From Limnanthes douglasii subsp. nivea (taxonomy: Eukaryota; Streptophyta; Magnoliopsida; Brassicales; Limnanthaceae): 64,000 nucleotides of DNA. The DNA lies in NCBI GenBank assembly GCA_036936605.1, contig JAUPFV010000001.1:349319081-349383080 (forward strand), given 5' to 3'. The notes beneath the pieces are model-generated. The model saw only the letters and a program-made list of their open reading frames with translations, made no database searches and was not told where the DNA came from. The position numbers and the translations under genes are program-made. Shown piece by piece: positions 12,111-22,374 of this stretch. Position 1 is the first letter of the stretch; each line of letters opens with the position of its first letter.

Positions 12111-13039
12111 TAACCAATATCATTCTTCACACAAAACTTACAATTAAAGTATATGTTTACCTCTTACCTTTTTTACAATTATATGTATTTAGTTTTTCTT
12201 TCAAAATATTAGCTCGACATAGAATTGCTAAAATTTTGAATTTTTTTAGAAGTTTGAAAAACCTTTTAACACGAGAATATACTTGTATTACGTTTCATAA
12301 AAAACTAAACTATTTTTATAATTATGATTAAACAAAACCTATTTTTTTCTTATAAATTTCAAGAAAAATTACATAAACTAAACTACATAAAGCAAATTAA
12401 AAACCAAACTACTTAACTTATACATTGTTTTGAAAATTTGTTTTAAAATTTTATGTATATATCAAGATTCTTGGAATTTTGGGATTTATTCCTCAATAAC
12501 TTCCTATTTTTTTAATTTTTTGTTCGATTTATATGTAATTTTTGCTCGATTAAGAATTCTTTAGATTTGAATTCGGGAGTATGGAGCTCGATTTGGGGTT
12601 CAGTTTTATTTTTGGATTCAATTTTGAGACATAATTTTATGAGTGAAAGCGAGATTTTGATTTTAAACTATGAATACAGGTGGGTCAGTTACCAATATGC
12701 ACTCAAAATCAAACTCAGTGAAAAGTTATCAATATATATCTTAACCAAGTTTTTTACCAAAATATCTCTTTAGTATAATTATATTTTCATCACAACTTTT
12801 GATCAAGACATTCTCTTTCCTAGTGTTTTTTATTTAAATTTGTAAAAGTTCATAACTTTTATACCAGAGCTCGCAAATAATATCCAAAAATACCATTGAT
12901 TTTAGTATTTTAAGACGAACAAAACTAAATCCATGAATGATATTTTTTTTGGAATTTTTTTTGCATGACCAACTAACCTTTTGCTTACAATTTTCATATG
13001 CTTTAACCCTTGCTTCAGAATTTGTACTTATCCTTAAAT
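12111..13039. other. AT-rich intergenic DNA
   Basis: No element end or credible gene seen. Frames at 12008-12331 and 12567-12773 are dominated by I, L, F, N and Y and look like chance. Confidence 0.5.
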
Positions 13040-13282
13040 TAGAATTCAAATTTTTATAATTTTTTTTACCTTTAATTTGTATTTCATACTATCTTTAGCA
13101 TTTGGTTTACCATTTATATTTACTTTTGATTTACAATTCGTGTTTACTCTTGATTTACAATTCACATTTAGGCAAAAAACTTTTACTTTTAATTCACATT
13201 TCACACCTCTTTTATCCATTTTTTTCAATTTGCGTTTACTCTTGATTCAGAATTCATATTTAAGGAAAAATAAAATAACCCT
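13040..13282. repeat. Minisatellite, left part (split by element A)
   Basis: Diverged units of about 28-40 bp of the type 'TTTACTCTTGATTTACAATTC' repeat here. The same motif family continues directly after element A at 26144-26460, so the array was one block before A inserted. Confidence 0.7.
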
Positions 13283-13658
13283 TGATGAGTCCGGAAATTT
13301 TCACCACTCGTTGTACAAACCGAACATGGGCAATTCAGACAAAAACCACCCAATGAACCATCAGAACTGGATAAAAGTATTAAAAGCTAATCACCTTTTG
13401 ACTAAGCTAATTGCTAATCTACTTTATAAACTAATGAGTTTTTGAACTCGACCCGGTTTCATAAGTTTGACCCGAAAGCCCATCTGGCCTATAATTAAGG
13501 GTACAAATACCCAACCACTTTCATTAATGAGGGTAATGAACATTTAATACAACCAGGCAGCTCAAATCGCTCACTACAAAACACCCAAACATTAAATACC
13601 TTTGAAACATCATAAAAAACCTGACAAAATTACCCTCAGTAAAAAATAATCCACACCA
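13283..13658 (+). repeat. Element A 5' LTR (376 bp)
   Basis: Begins TGATGAGTCCGG and ends CCACACCA. The promoter box is mutated to TACAAATACC (about 13503-13512), whereas the 3' LTR keeps TATAAATACC. It has an 8-bp insertion relative to the 3' LTR near 13560. Confidence 0.92.
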
Positions 13659-13660
13659 AA

Positions 13661-13680
13661 TTGGCAACCACAGTGAGAGA
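13661..13680 (+). promoter_or_regulatory. Element A primer-binding site
   Basis: TTGGCAACCACAGTGAGAGA starts two bases after the LTR. The same site in elements B, C and D reads TTGGCGACCACNNTNGGAG, so A carries changes. It should pair with the 3' end of a host tRNA ending ...GGTCGCCA. I cannot name the tRNA with certainty. Confidence 0.75.
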
Positions 13681-13730
13681 AGAGGGTGTCTGAATTTAGC
13701 ATTCAAAACCATCAAGAAAAGTCAGTTCGG

Positions 13731-15483
13731 ATGAATCCGGACGAGCAGGCGGTACCACCAACTTTGGAAGAAGTAGTGGGAGAAAATGATGAATACACGA
13801 CTGAAGAGCGAGATAGATTGAAAGTTGAGATAGAAGCCTTGAGGGCTGCTAAAAGGGTGGAGATGGGCTTAAAAGAAAAATCAAAAGTGTCAGCCGTTCA
13901 CCACACTGAAAATCCAAGAGAGCATAACCCATCAGTAAAAACCTATGTAAGTACTAAAAAGACTCATGCTAGCTCAAAGAAGTCTCACCGGTCTAAACCA
14001 GTGGAGAGCTCAAATTCAGATTCAGAATCCTCTAGTAGCTCCTCGAACGAAGATGGAGTTGAGGAGTCCCTGTCATCCAACAACGATGAAGGCCATTCTA
14101 AAAAGAAGCATAAGTTGGTTAAAAAGTATTCAAGAAAGAGGGACAGGCATGGAAGGTTGAAAAGGCATCTAGGAAAAGGGTCATCTCATGGTCACAACCA
14201 TGGCCAGAGACATGTAGACCGATTGTTGATGGATCCTTTCGCCTTTCATGATGAACCAGGTATCTTTGCGACTCTCAATGAAGATACTATGTTAAGTCGT
14301 AGCCGGAATTGGAGAAAATCTCCATTGTCTTCCTAGATACTGTTCGGAAACCTTCCTAAGAGGTTTGCCAACACATAGATGGAAAAATACGATGGGAGTA
14401 GAGATCCAGATAATCATCTGGAGCAATTCAAAAAATTTATGATGAATTTTGACGATGATGATAAGTTACTTTGTCGAGTGTTCTCCCAGTCTTTTACGGG
14501 GAGTGCTCTGAAGTGGTACAATAGTCTGCCACAGGGCTGCATCAAGAATTTTGATACTTTTTGGGTGGCCTTCCGGAGGCAGATCGTTGGAAGCAAGGAA
14601 GTGAATGGTAATGGAGACACTATTATCCATTGTGCCCAAGAACCAAATGAATCCTTGAAATAATGTATAAGTTACTTTGTAAACACCAAGAATGGATTAG
14701 CTGATTGCTTTGAACAAGTAGCAATAGCTTCTTGAAGGCATGGTTTGAATCCTGGTAATTTGGCTGATTCAGTAACCAGAAAGAAGGCCATGACGTGGGG
14801 CGGTTTACTGAATTAGGTTGGGAAACAAATCAATATATATGAAACAAAGAAGACCAGGGTGCATAGGCAGGTGAGATCGGCCAACTGCACCAAACCAGAA
14901 CCAGAATCAGTTTGGGTATAAGGCTAAAGAAGCCGGACAGGGTCCCAGCAGGGCCAAGGCTCAATCCCACCCAGCACTAGCTCATAGTCAACAATCCAGA
15001 AATAAGCGAGGGCCTTGGGTTCAACCGGAGTGGTTTTCCGAGTTAAAAGAGAATGTGGCAACCATCTATGACAGAACGAAAGATGAAGTACATTTCAGGA
15101 AGCCAGCTGCGCTTCAATCTCATAGGGAAAGTCGTGATAATTGTTTATGCCAATATCATAAAGATATTGGTCATAACATAGAAGATTGCATCGCTTTGAA
15201 GCAAGAGGTGCAAAATTTGATCGAAAGAGGAAAGTTGGGTGCTTATGTTAAAAGAAGAAGTGGAAATAGGCCTGATAATGCTCATCGGACTGGCCCAAAC
15301 AATACAGGGACATCGGCTCCGGATGGGGCTATAGTGATAATTGAAAGATTTGATGTGGAGTCAGAGTATTTGGATCCTAATCCAACCCGAAATAAGGTGG
15401 GTATTATCACAGAACACAACAAGGCGGTGTCCGGACTCATCCCCTTTTTTGAGTCACTTACATATTTAGGGGAGACACCATGA
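13731..15483 (+). pseudogene. gag: Element A gag
   Basis: Gag packages the retroelement RNA into particles. The conserved start reads MNPDEQ (13731), matching MDPNEQ or MDPN in B and C, with an upstream in-frame ATG at 13686. The first open part (to 14336) has a Glu/Leu helix, then a Ser- and Lys-rich basic region containing RKRDRHGRLKRH. The retrotransposon gag core is at 14379-14663 (starts MEKYDGSRDPDNHLEQF, contains ALKWYNSLPQG). A zinc-finger-like CQYHKDIGHNIEDC (C-X2-H-X4-H-X4-C, 15148-15189), typical of this lineage, follows. Stops at 14334 and 14661 and frameshifts between 14664 and 15054 break the gene. Confidence 0.85.
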
Positions 15484-16299
15484 CTGCACCGACTGATTCT
15501 TCGAGAAAGAGGCATGTTCATACTCTAGCTACTCAACTGGAAGGAGGCATGACTTCCTATCAATCGCAAATTCCTTTTCCCTTCATTGTTTTCGATGAAG
15601 ATGATTTGAGGGACATTGTTGGTCCCCATGAAGATGCTATGGTAATAGGAGCATCCATTGGGGGTAATGATATCAGACGATTTTTGGTGGATACCGGTAG
15701 TTAAGCCGATATCCTCTTTTTGACCTCCTATAAACAAATGATGAATCCAGTAGTGATTCAACGTTCGAACATGTCAATTTTAGGTTTCACTGGAAGCTCA
15801 GCGGACGTGATCAGGGAGTTTGAAGAGTAGGTTTTGTTGGGAAAGGGCCCTTTTAAGAAGATGGTTAGAGTACTTTTTATTGTGGTGGATTGTCCCACTT
15901 GTTACAATGCCATTTTGGGAAGATCTTGGCTTTCTAGGATGCATGTTGTGGCTTTGACAGTCCACCAATGTTTAAAATACGCTGTGCAAGGACAAGTGAG
16001 AGTAGTCCGAAGTAGTCAAAAGATAGCAAGGGAGTGTTATGCAACAAAACTGGCCCCTCGAACTTTGGGGGCAGTTCGGATCAGTGAGGATTAACAGTTG
16101 GAGGGGCCCTCTGCGGGAGAGGGTGAAATTGATGACCCCAGAGAGATCCATGGTGTTTTAATACCGATTAAAGAGGTTAAAACTCACTATCTGGCTGAAG
16201 GAAGAAATGTCAAGATCGGATCTAAGATGACATCATAACTGAAGAGTAAAATGTTTTCTTTTTTAACAGACCATCAGTATGTTTTTTCTTGGTGCAATG
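15480..16299 (+). pseudogene. pol: Element A protease and RT leader
   Basis: An aspartic protease of retropepsin type would process gag-pol. The active site reads FLVDTGS (15687-15704), immediately followed by a stop, then ADILF. Downstream, a second open part (15834-16094) carries the ILGRSWL motif near the protease C-terminus. The reading continues as the linker to RT (GEIDDP..., HYLAEGRNVKIGSK) and stops at 16299, where element G is inserted in the middle of the FSWCN-ADVTG sequence. Stops at 15702 and 15828 disable it. Confidence 0.82.
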
Positions 16300-16824
16300 T
16301 GTTAAGTTTTTCTGAACTTATCTGCATTTCCAATGAAGCCAGTGCTTGCCATCACTTGAGTAAAATGTATCATAACCTTCAAGTAGAATGTGTTATTTTG
16401 ACATAATAATCCAGCATTATTCAACATGTTATTATTGGATAGAAGAGATGCTAGATGAAAAGACAGTGGAAGACAGTGGAGATGAGGCAAGTGCTAAGCA
16501 CATTAAAGAGAAGTGGAGTGAATTGAAAAGAGTGTGTAATTTTAGAGGGTTATAAATTACAAATTGAAGACTGTAATATTTTTCCCTTTTTAAATGTTAC
16601 AGTCTCTACAAAACCTAGGGTTAGGTTTTTTGTGTATTCACCAGAAACGGCAGTCACTGTGTTCTTCCTAATAAAATCGATCTGCAGCAGGTCCGGAGAC
16701 GTAGGCATAATTTGCTGAACTCCGTTAACAATTGTGTCTTTGATTTCACTTTTGTTTTTGTGCTTTCCTTTTCTTTTTTTTCTTTTGATCTAATTTGACA
16801 GGAAATTAGCATATTTCCCTTAGA
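16300..16824 (+). repeat. Element G 5' LTR (525 bp)
   Basis: Begins TGTTAAGTTTTTCTG and ends TTTCCCTTAGA, directly before the primer site. Same length as the 3' copy, with 10 mismatches. Confidence 0.93.
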
Positions 16825-16826
16825 AC

Positions 16827-16840
16827 TGGTATCAGAGCCA
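16827..16840 (+). promoter_or_regulatory. Element G primer-binding site (initiator Met tRNA)
   Basis: TGGTATCAGAGCCA lies two bases after the LTR and is the classic complement to the 3' end of plant initiator methionine tRNA used by Ty1/copia elements. Confidence 0.92.
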
Positions 16841-16881
16841 GACTGGTAGCGATCCAAAGGAAATCAGATTTTAGTGGGAGC

Positions 16882-18138
16882 AATGGCTATAGACGAAGGA
16901 AAGGTGAAACTCGAAAAATTCGATGGTGTAGATTTTGGGTTCTGGAAGATGCAGATTGAAGATTATCTGTACCAGAAAAAACTTTATCAACCCCTCTCAG
17001 AAAAGAAAACATGGTATGTAGACTTAAGAAAAGTTTGTACGGTTTAAAACAAGCTCCAAGACAGTGGTACAAGAAATTTGACGATTTTATGCACAAAGAG
17101 AGTTTTCAGAAGTGTAATGCGGACCACTGTTGCTATTTTAAAAGATGTAAGTCCAGTTATATCATTTTGCTACTCTATGTTGATGATATGTTAGTAGCAG
17201 GTTCAGATATGAATGATATTAGAAGATTGAAGCTACAATTATCAAAAGAATTTGACATGAAGGACTTGGGTCCGGCGAATAAGATTCTTGGAATGCAAAT
17301 CATAAGAGATAAGCATAGAAACGTTTTGCAGTTATCTCAGTCAGAGTACATCGATCGCGTTTTGAAGAGATTTAACATGTGTGATGCAAATCCCGTTAGT
17401 ACACCATTGGCAGGTCACTTTCGTTTATCCAAGGATCAATCCCCTAAGACGGATAAAGAAAAAGACTTCATGGCTAAGGTTCCTTACGCCTCAGCTATTG
17501 GAAGTTTGATGTATGCAATGGTCTGTACGAGACCAGACATTAGTTATGCAGTGGGAGTTGTGAGTAGGTTTATATCAAACCCAGGGAAAATTCATTGGGA
17601 AGCTGTCAAATGGATTTTGAGGTACCTACTAGTTACCATAGAAAAGTGTTTGTACTTTGGTAAGGGTGAGTTAAAGGTACAAGGCTACGTAGATGCAGAT
17701 TTTGGAGGTGAAGTTGATCACCGGAAAAGCACTACGGGTTATATATTTACTGTTGGAACTACATCTGTTAGTTGGATGTCAAAATTACAAAACATTGTCA
17801 CTTTATCAACTACAGAGGCTGAGTATGTAGCAGTGACCGAAGCCAGTAAAGAGATGACATGGCTTCAAGGTTTGTTAACCGAGTTGGGATTCAAACAGAA
17901 GAACAACGTTCTGTATAGTGATAGTCAAAGTGCAATTCAATTGGCGAAGAATTCAACATTTCATTCAAGAACCAAGCACATTAGTCTTCGTTATCATTTC
18001 ATTAGATCTTTATTGGAAGATGAGGTGCTAATACTGGAAAAGATCCAAGGAAGCAAGAATCCAGCTGATATGTTGACAAAGACAGTAGCCATTGAAAAAC
18101 TGAAGTTGTGTTCAGCTTTAGTTGGTCTACAAGAGTAA
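16882..18138 (+). pseudogene. Element G gag N-terminus fused to RT/RNase H
   Basis: The gag start at 16882 reads MAIDEGKVKLEKFDG and ...FWKMQIEDYLYQKK, the typical N-terminus of copia gag. Near 17009 it jumps, in another frame, into the second half of RT. The open frame 17011-18138 (375 codons) has SLYGLKQAPRQWYKKFD, the RT catalytic LLYVDDMLVAG, LGPANKILGMQI, YASAIGSLMYAM and TRPDISYAVG. RNase H follows with GYVDADFGG, STTGYIFTVG, LSTTEAEYVA and SDSQSAIQLAKN, then RTKHISLRYHFIR. It is open to its natural stop. It is catalytically incomplete because the RT fingers are missing. Confidence 0.9.
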
Positions 18139-18198
18139 TAAGACCAGAAAGATCTGCTGCATAGATCAAGGTGTGAAGACAGGTTGAAACCATTCTTC

Positions 18199-18209
18199 AA
18201 GTGGGAGAT
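18199..18209 (+). other. Element G polypurine tract
   Basis: AAGTGGGAGAT directly precedes the 3' LTR, the standard copia plus-strand primer. Confidence 0.85.
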
Positions 18210-18734
18210 TGTTAAGTTTTTCTGAACTTATCTGCATTTCCAATGAAGCCAGTGCTTGCCATTACTTGAGTAAAATGTATCATAACCTTCAAGTAGAATG
18301 TGTTATTTTGACATAATAATCCAGCATTATTCAACATGTTATTATTGGATAGAAGAGATGCTAGATGAAAAGACAGTGGAAGACAGTGGAGATGAGGCAA
18401 GTGCTAAGCACATTAAAGAGAAGTGGAGTGAATTGAAAAGACAGTGTAATTTTAGCGGGTTATAAATTACAAATTAAGGACTGTAATATTTTTCCCTTTT
18501 TAAGTGTTACAGTCTCTACAAAACCTAGGGTTAGGGTTTTTGTGTATTCACCAGAAACGGCAGTCACTGTGTTCTTCCTAATGAAATCGATCTGCAGCAG
18601 GTCCGGAGACGTAGGCATAATTTGCTGAACTCCGTTAACAATTGTGTCTTTGATTTCACTTTTGTTTTTGTGCTTTCCTTTTCTTTTTTTTCTTTTGATC
18701 TGATTTGACAGGAAATTAGCATATTTCCCTTAGA
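18210..18734 (+). repeat. Element G 3' LTR (525 bp)
   Basis: Collinear with 16300-16824. It keeps the unmutated GGGTTAGGGTTTTT run where the 5' copy has one change. Confidence 0.93.
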
Positions 18735-18739
18735 CAATG

Positions 18740-20051
18740 CTGATGTGACCGGAGTGACTGCAAGTATTATATCACACCAGCTATCCATCCGAAGAGATAT
18801 AGCACCTGTTGTACAAAAGAGGAGAGCTTTTTCTAAGGAGAAAGCTGATGTCATAGTTCAAGAGGTCGACCGGCTTACTAAGATGGGGCACATAAAGGAA
18901 TCCAAGTACCCTTTATGGACAGCCAATCCGGTGTTAGTAAAAAATAAAAATGGGAAGTAGCGAATGTGCATTGACTTTACAGACCTTAATAGGGCTTGCC
19001 CAAAAGACCTATATCCGGTTCCTCAGATTGATTAGTTGGTGGACTCCACGTCTGGGAACAAGTTGTTGTCCTTTATGGATGCCTTCTCCGTGTATAATCA
19101 TATTTAAGTGGATCCAAAGGATCAAGAACACACTACTTTTGTTACTGATAAAGGCCTTCATTGTTATAAGGTGATGCCTTTTGGGTTAAAAAATGATGGG
19201 GCTACTTATCAGAGGTTGGTGAACAAAGCCTTCGCTAATCAGATTGGAAGAAACATGGAAGTCTACATTGATGATATGATGGTAAAGAGTGTGGAAAAAG
19301 AACTACACTTGGCAGATCTGCAAGAAACTTTTGCCAACTTGGTGAAAGTAAATTTAAAGTTGAATCCTGAGAAGTGTGTTTCAGAGTGCAGTCCTGGAAG
19401 TTCTTAGGGTATGTGATAGTTGAGAAAGGGATACAGCCTGATCCAGACCAACTTAGTGCTTTATTGTAGATGAAGCCTCCTCAGAATATTAAAGAAGTAC
19501 AAAGATTGACAGGGAGGTTAGCTGCTCTAAACCGTTTTATCTCAAGGTCTTTGGATATGTGTGCCCTGTTTTTTCAAACTTTAAAAGGTGAAAAAGAATT
19601 TAATTGGTCTCCACAATGCGACCAAGCCTTTGATGAAATTAAAAAACACTTATCCTCCCCTAAAACCTTGTTTAAACCTATTGATGGAGAGACACTGTAC
19701 CTATATTTAGCAGTCTCTGATTGTGCCACAAGTGCGGTAGTAGTTAGAGAAGTGGACAATTATCCTCATCCGATGTACTACATTAGCAAAAGCCTAATGG
19801 ATGCTGAAAAGAGATATTTAAAGCTTGAAAAGCTAGCACTGGAATTAGTAATTGCTGCTAGAAAGATGAGGCCTTACTTTCAGTCTCATTCTATTGTTAT
19901 TCCGGACATCTTTTCCCTTGAAAAATGTTCTTCAAAAGGCGAACATATCAAGCAGAATGACCAAATGGTCAGTGGAGTTGGGAGAATATGATATTAATTT
20001 TGCCCCTCGAACTGCAGTCAAGGCTCAGTCTGTTGCTGACTTCCTAGGTTA
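18740..20051 (+). pseudogene. pol: Element A reverse transcriptase and RNase H
   Basis: The reading resumes after G with ADVTGVTASIISHQLS. RT motifs follow: KEKADVIVQEVDRLTKMGHI, YPLWTANPVLVKNKNGK (stop at 18958), MCIDFTDLNRACPKD, LLSFMDAFS, YKVMPFGLKN and the catalytic YIDDMM (19264-19281). The C-terminal RT part has LTGRLAALNRFISRS. RNase H is at about 19560-20051: FDEIKKHLSSPKTLFKPI, LYLYLAVSDCATSAVVVRE, YYISKSLMDAEKRYLKLEK and the ending VKAQSVADFL. Several stops (18958, 19033, 19105, 19407, 19468) and frameshifts show decay. Confidence 0.9.
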
Positions 20052-20775
20052 ATTCCATTCGGACAGAGATACTAAGCAAGCATCAGGTGAAAAGACTAAG
20101 AAAGTATGGGTTGTTTGGAATGATGGTGGATCAAGTACCATGGGATGTGGTGCTGGGATATGTTTAACCTCTTCGTATGATGACACAATGTACCAGGCAC
20201 AATGCACCAGACTATATGTTTTGCTTTCAGGGCTTCCAATAATGAGTCCGAATATGAAGTTGCCATAGCCGGTTTAAAGTTGGCCCTAATTTGTGGAGCC
20301 AAAAGGGTCAGGTTAATGAGTGATTCTCAGCTTCTTATCCATCATGCACAAGGTCAATTTGAGGCAAAAAAAGAGCAACTGATTAAATATTTGTTCATTT
20401 TTAAAGAAGTGGCACTTAACTTCAAAGACATCACCTATGAGCACATACCCCGAACAGAAAAATATGCTAGCAGACTCCTTGGCAACCATAGCATATTCTA
20501 AGTCCTACCCATGGATTCACGTGCAGGAGTGCCCCTCCATTAAACTCAATCAGAGCAATGAGGGGGAGGAAAGTTTAAACATACAAGTAAGTCAACCTCA
20601 AGACTGGAGGTATCCTCTTTTTCAATATATCTCAGATGGTGTCTTGCCCTCGGAGAAAGCAATGACAAGGAAGGTGAAGTATAAGGCTCGTGGATTTGTA
20701 ATCCTAAGAGATGTCCTTTACAAGAAATCTTTTAGTAAACCTCTCTTGCGATGTTTGGGGATTGAAAAGTCCTAA
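20052..20775 (+). pseudogene. pol: Element A archaeal-type RNase H and connection
   Basis: A second RNase H follows the retroviral-type one, the hallmark of the Tat lineage. Visible motifs: VVWNDGGSSTMGCGAGI (first acidic residue, about 20110-20160), FRASNNESEYEVAIAGLKLA with the catalytic Glu, RLMSDSQLLIHHAQGQFE with Asp, and HIPRTEKYA near the end. The connection to integrase (20437-20775) includes WIHVQECPSI, FQYISDGVLP and VILRDVLYKKSFS, also present in C. A frameshift near 20200 splits the domain. Confidence 0.88.
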
Positions 20776-21864
20776 ATAGTGTTATCCGAACTACAAGATG
20801 GTGAGTGATTAACACACTGTGGTTATAGAGCTTTAACTAGAAGAGTCTTGTTGGCCGGATACTACTGGCCCACTATAATGGAAGATGCCAAGGAATTGGT
20901 GAAGAAGTGTGATCCATGCCAAGATACGGTAATGAAATACATATTCCATTTGTCCCATTAGAGTCAATTTCTGAGCCAATACCTTTTGCTCGTTGGGGGC
21001 TAGATCTGGTGGGACCTCTACATATGGCGTCTGGGGGATGTAGAACTATTATAGTTGCCATCGGTTATTTCTCAAAGTGGATAGAAGCAGCCCCATTGGT
21101 AGGAACTACTTCAAAAGCTGTTATAAAATTGATCTTATCTAATATTTGCTGCAGATTCGGGGTTCCACAAAAGATAACCACAGACAATAGGCCACAATTC
21201 GATAACAAGGATATGGAGAGCTTCTGTGCCTCTAGAGGCATTCAGCATTGCGTTTCTTCTCCTTTCCACCGACAGGAAAATGGTCAGGTTGAAGTGGTAA
21301 ACAGGACCATCCTGTCCGGTCTTAAAAAATATTTAGAAGCGGCTGCTGGAAAGGGGCCAAGTTATCTACAAAAAGTAGTATGGGCCTACAAGACTACTCC
21401 TGGGGCTGCTACACCGGGATTCCCCATTTACCTTGGTATATGGTATGGATACGATAGCTCCTATAGAAGCAATTCTTCCTCCATTCAAAGTCCACAATTT
21501 TTCTGAACAGGCTAATGAAGTGGCAGTCAGAAGTCAACTTGACCTGATAGAAGAAAAAAAGGGTTAAGGCTCATCTCAGAGCCACACATTATCAGGGCTT
21601 GATGATAAGCAGGTTTGCTTCTAAAGTCAGAAGGAGGAATTTTCAACCAGGGGACAAAGTGTTGAGAAACGTCTTCCTACATAGGAGAAGCAGTTCGGTA
21701 AGCTAGCTCCAACTTGGGAAGGACCCTATGTGGCCAGTGAAAAGCTTAAGCATGGGACATACATGCTTCAAGATAAAGATGGAAGGATCTTGAATCACCC
21801 CTGGAACATTGAACACCTCCGGTTGTATCTAGAATACAAATTATGTAAATATTTACTTGTTTAA
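20776..21864 (+). pseudogene. pol: Element A integrase
   Basis: Integrase inserts the cDNA into host DNA. The zinc-binding part reads HCGYRALTRRVL, LLAGYYWPTIM and KKCDPCQ (about 20816-20920). The catalytic core has GLDLVGP (first Asp, near 21003), TTDNRPQF (second Asp, near 21180; family usual is TTDNGPQF) and QVEVVNRT (Glu, near 21291). The C-terminal part keeps PTWEGPYV-like and DKDGRILNHPWN-like sequence and ends at TAA 21862-21864. There is no chromodomain. Frameshifts occur near 20905, 21500 and 21565. Confidence 0.88.
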
Positions 21865-22374
21865 AGTCCATGTATATATTAGGGGGCATACTCTTTCCTA
21901 CCCTGGTGGCGCGGGGAGGTTTTAATGAGGTGTCCGGGCTTTTTAATGAAATTCGATGCCTTCTTGAAAAATTCGGAGTGTTTCGATTGGTAGCTTCTTT
22001 GAATTTTTTTAAAGTATCATTGACAGACCGGATTGATTTGGTAGAATAATGACCATTTAAACATTTGTCATCGGAGAATTTAAACACTCTCACATCAAAA
22101 TACTTATAAAATAACTAAGGGCTATTTAAACATTAACCATCGAAATTGGGTAACTATAAGACGATGCAAGAATTGTGTAAGATAAAATTTCCCGACTAGC
22201 ACCGAAGAGTGATATTAAAATATGTAAAGTGTCTTGGCCATCCAAGGACTTTGAAGTTATAAAAGAAAAGGTGTATCCGGACAAGAGCCGGACAAAGTTA
22301 CAAAAATGCCTTGGCCATCCAAGGAATTTAGTCTAACACAAAAATTAAAGGAATATAAAAAGATAGTTAAAACT
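21865..22374. other. Element A spacer between pol and opposite-strand gene
   Basis: Non-coding spacer between the 3' ends of the two convergent genes. Its first part (ATTAGGGGGCATACTCTTTCC, near 21879-21899, then 'CTACCCTGGTGGCGCGGGGAGG') is conserved in the corresponding spots of C (57530-57580) and D (31577-31630), so it probably has a function such as RNA 3' signals. The rest is AT-rich with repeated 'TTTAAACA' words. Confidence 0.7.

Larger units (their letters stand above)
16295..18739 (+). mobile_element. Element G: internally deleted Ty1/copia element, young
   Basis: G spans 16300-18734 (2435 bp) with a 5-bp duplication CAATG (16295-16299, 18735-18739). Both LTRs are exactly 525 bp and differ by eye at 10 positions (about 1.9 percent), the most similar LTR pair in the window. 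Its site is inside element A's pol; removing G and one CAATG rejoins A's reading. The internal part is only 1385 bp: primer site, the first part of gag, then a direct jump into the C-terminal part of RT. Capsid, protease, integrase and the RT N-terminus are gone, so any movement needed a helper. Confidence 0.95.

Noticed and set aside
13046..13445. Open frames in both strands over the minisatellite and element A LTR start
   Set aside because: The frames follow the repeat unit and run across an LTR boundary, so they are not a gene.
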